Assembly (NCBI RefSeq): GCF_009823805.1
Contig: NZ_WUEK01000002.1
Location: 310,001 to 374,000, forward strand
DNA: 64,000 bases
Direction of reading: 5' to 3'
From: Nocardioides flavescens
Lineage (GTDB): Bacteria > Actinomycetota > Actinomycetes > Propionibacteriales > Nocardioidaceae
The first letter of the stretch is position 1. Each line of letters opens with the position of its first letter. Positions 62,461 through 64,000 of the stretch are shown in pieces. The notes beneath the pieces were generated by a model that was given only the letters and a program-made list of their open reading frames with translations, was not told the DNA's origin and ran no database searches. The position numbers were made by a program, and so were the translations under genes.

Positions 62461-62998
62461 GCACCCGCACCGCGCGGCCCTGGCGGCAGTGCTCGCGCTG
62501 GTCGGCGCCGCCTCGACCGGCTGCGGTCTGTTCGGCGGGGACGACGGCGACGGGCAGGACGTGTCGGTGTTCTCGGTCGACGTGGGCGACTGCTTCGAGG
62601 CGCCCTCCGACGTCGAGGCCCAGATCAGCGACCTGCGCCGGGTCCCGTGCGAGCGCCCCCACGACCGCGAGCTCTACGCGCGCGAGGCCTACGTCCCGGC
62701 CGGCTCCGCCCCCTCGGGCGCGTCGGGCGACGCCTCGGGCTCACCCTCGGCGGACGCCTCCGCGCCGGTCGACTCCTCCGGCTACCCCGGCGACGATGCG
62801 CTCACGGCGTACGCCGAGGCCACCTGCGCCCAGGCCTTCGCCGGCTACGTCGGCGTGGACTACCTCGACTCCTCGCTCTTCTTCACCTACCTCGTGCCCT
62901 CCCCGCGCAGCTGGGAGGACGACGACCGCTCCGTGCTCTGCTTCGTCGGTGCCGCCGGCACCCCGCTCGAGGGCTCGGTCAAGGGCACCAAGCGCTGA
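62441..62998 (+). CDS. Lipoprotein with septum-formation-type domain
   Basis: A 185-aa protein with a type II signal: basic start, AALAAVLALVGA core and lipobox ASTGC. The mature part has the Septum_form pattern: FSVDVGDCFEAP, RVPCERPHDRELYAREAY, YPGDDALTAYAEATCAQAFAGYVG and SPRSWEDDDRSVLCFVG, with four spaced Cys. A Ser/Ala/Gly linker lies in between. GTG at 62441 or 62450 could be the start; both overlap the Pvc16-type gene. Sitting between two eCIS genes, it may link the particle to the cell envelope. Confidence 0.8.
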   Translation: MALVRAEHPHRAALAAVLALVGAASTGCGLFGGDDGDGQDVSVFSVDVGDCFEAPSDVEAQISDLRRVPCERPHDRELYAREAYVPAGSAPSGASGDASGSPSADASAPVDSSGYPGDDALTAYAEATCAQAFAGYVGVDYLDSSLFFTYLVPSPRSWEDDDRSVLCFVGAAGTPLEGSVKGTKR

Positions 62999-63053
62999 AC
63001 CCGATCCACCGTCCGCACCGTCCGCATCCCCGTCCCGAGCCCCAGGAGGCACC

Positions 63054-63443
63054 GTGCCCGGAACACCCGCCGTCACCGGCGCGATCGCGACCTGCACCTT
63101 CGGCATGGCCCCCTCGACGCTGACGTTCCTGCCGACTCCCCGGGTGATGATCGGCGGCATGCCCGTCGGCACCATCACCGACGCCGTCCCGATGCTGAAC
63201 GTCGTGCCGTTCGGCATGTGCCAGTCGCTGGCCAACCCGACCGTGGCCGCGGCCACCGCGGCGGCCTTCGGCGTGCTGACGCCGATGCCGTGCATCCCGG
63301 TGACCCAGGCGTGGACCCCGTCGGCTCCGCGGACGCTGATCGGCGGCAAGCCCGTCCTCGCCGCGGGCTCGACGTGCATCTGCTCCTTCGGCGGCGTCAT
63401 CACCATGACGTCGACCGGCACGGTCACGACGACCGTCGGCTAG
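63054..63443 (+). CDS. PAAR-like (DUF4280-type) spike-tip protein of the eCIS
   Basis: A 129-aa protein with the PAAR-like pattern: PAVTGAIATCTFGMAPSTLTFLP, VMIGGMPVGTITDAVPMLNVVPFGMCQSLANP, PCIPVTQAWTPSAPRTLIGGKPVLAAGSTCICSFGGVITM. The Cys residues and the 'IGG.P' turns are those of DUF4280/PAAR-like tips, which sharpen the spike of contractile systems. GTG start with a strong AGGAGG 4 bases upstream (63044-63049). Confidence 0.87.
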   Translation: MPGTPAVTGAIATCTFGMAPSTLTFLPTPRVMIGGMPVGTITDAVPMLNVVPFGMCQSLANPTVAAATAAAFGVLTPMPCIPVTQAWTPSAPRTLIGGKPVLAAGSTCICSFGGVITMTSTGTVTTTVG

Positions 63444-63458
63444 ACCGCGCGCTGAGCC

Positions 63459-64000
63459 TCACCCCGCGTCGCGCTCCGCCGTCCGCCGCAGGGGTACGAC
63501 GGGACGGCCGCTCTCGCGCAGCGAGGTGACCCAGGACAGCGTGGCGCCGGCGGGGACCTCCTCGCGCAGCGCCGCGGTCAGCCGGGGCTCGACCGGGCTC
63601 CCGAGCGCCGTCGTCGCCGCCCCTGGACGCCGCTCGCCGAGCAGCAGGCAGGCCGCGACCAGGCCCGGCCACACGGCCGGGTCCGTGACGGCGTGACCCG
63701 GCACCTCGTGGGCGGCGAGCCAGTCGGCCACCTCCGGCGCCGCGAGCGAGCGAGGGTCCTGGGCGACCAGGTGGAGCCGGGCGTCCGAGAGCAGCCCGCT
63801 GCGCCCCCGCTGGGCGGCAGCGAGGGTGTCCGCCGGGGTCTCCGGTCGCGCCGCGAGCCGTGCCAGTGCGGTGGCCAGGTCGGAGCCACCCGGCGTCTGC
63901 ACGGTCGTCAGCACCGTCGTGCGAGGCCCGTGCGCACCGGATCCGCCGAGCGGTGCGGCGTGCACGGTGGTGACGACCCCGTGGCCCGCGAGGCGATCGG
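63459..64000 (-). CDS. Unidentified protein, C-terminal part (runs off the window)
   Basis: The frame is open from the stop at 63459 to the right edge, so only the last about 180 residues are visible; a GTG at 63965 is probably internal. Readable parts are TTVLTTVQTPGGSDLATALARLA, which weakly resembles a von Willebrand A metal-site loop, and LHLVAQDPRSLAAPEVADWLAAHEVPG. No domain is assigned. It converges with the PAAR-like gene and could be another eCIS-linked gene. Confidence 0.6.
   Translation of the reverse strand, partial: DRLAGHGVVTTVHAAPLGGSGAHGPRTTVLTTVQTPGGSDLATALARLAARPETPADTLAAAQRGRSGLLSDARLHLVAQDPRSLAAPEVADWLAAHEVPGHAVTDPAVWPGLVAACLLLGERRPGAATTALGSPVEPRLTAALREEVPAGATLSWVTSLRESGRPVVPLRRTAERDAG

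Noticed and set aside
59863..63443. Type VI secretion system, from AAA+ ATPase plus PAAR-like protein
   Set aside because: The ATPase has one active AAA module rather than the ClpV two-module form, and DUF4157 and Pvc16-type proteins point to eCIS. No Tss genes are seen.

Overview
The window is very GC-rich and gene-dense. Many CDSs start with GTG, and neighbouring genes often overlap by ATGA, GTGA or TGATG. Gene content points to an actinobacterium: a SURF1 assembly factor, a fabG-fabI (mabA-inhA-like) pair, DUF3099, GuaB1, a two-gene clpP operon with a small XRE regulator, and a septum-formation-type lipoprotein. The family Nocardioidaceae (Nocardioides or a relative) is my best guess, helped by the 'GGTGGTTGAGGA...TCCTCAACCACC' inverted repeat near 13 kb. 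This placement is an inference, not a database result. No rRNA, tRNA, insertion sequence, phage integrase or CRISPR array was seen, and no gap between genes exceeds 300 bases.

0-8.5 kb is housekeeping: the end of an ABC transporter ATPase, an atypical SDR, an aldo/keto reductase, SURF1, MoaA, small proteins (DUF3099, dodecin), FabG-FabI, and a Mur-ligase-like protein. 8.5-12.4 kb holds cyanophycin metabolism: cphB and cphA in a translationally coupled operon. They converge on the Mur-ligase-like gene, which resembles CphA without its ATP-grasp domain. 12.4-21 kb holds a SixA-type phosphatase, SerB, an ABC ATPase, an NfeD + SPFH membrane pair, a TauE/SafE transporter, a nitroreductase and a hydrolase. 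20.9-22.4 kb is a clpP pair with a PopR/ClgR-like regulator. One ClpP has lost its catalytic Ser and Asp.

23-30.4 kb is a coherent catabolic locus: GntR/FadR-family regulator, glutamine-synthetase-like ligase, aldehyde dehydrogenase, SDR, class I glutamine amidotransferase and GDPD in one leftward run, with a divergent APC permease and a clear palindromic operator. The content fits use of amines or polyamines through gamma-glutamyl intermediates. 30-45 kb is mixed: NUDIX, SpoIIE-type phosphatase, a fused siroheme/SUMT enzyme, TrmH-family methyltransferase, peptide deformylase, a two-subunit acyl-CoA dehydrogenase, a Lys/Ala/Pro-rich histone-H1-like protein, DUF2252, galactokinase, GuaB1 and an orphan LysR effector domain.

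45-64 kb is the most unusual part. It looks like the accessory flank of an extracellular contractile injection system (eCIS): a Pvc16-type protein (DUF4255), a PAAR-like tip protein (DUF4280), a septum-formation lipoprotein, an AAA+ ATPase, a 975-aa DUF4157 (eCIS core domain, HELGH) protein and a YbjN/secretion-chaperone-fold protein. Next to these lie three overlapping genes for giant single-pass membrane proteins of 819, 893 and 1975 aa. All three share one plan: two Ig-like domains, one membrane helix, a low-complexity linker, then a long array of carboxypeptidase-regulatory-like repeats. Sheath, tube and baseplate genes are not in the window and would be expected beyond its right end.
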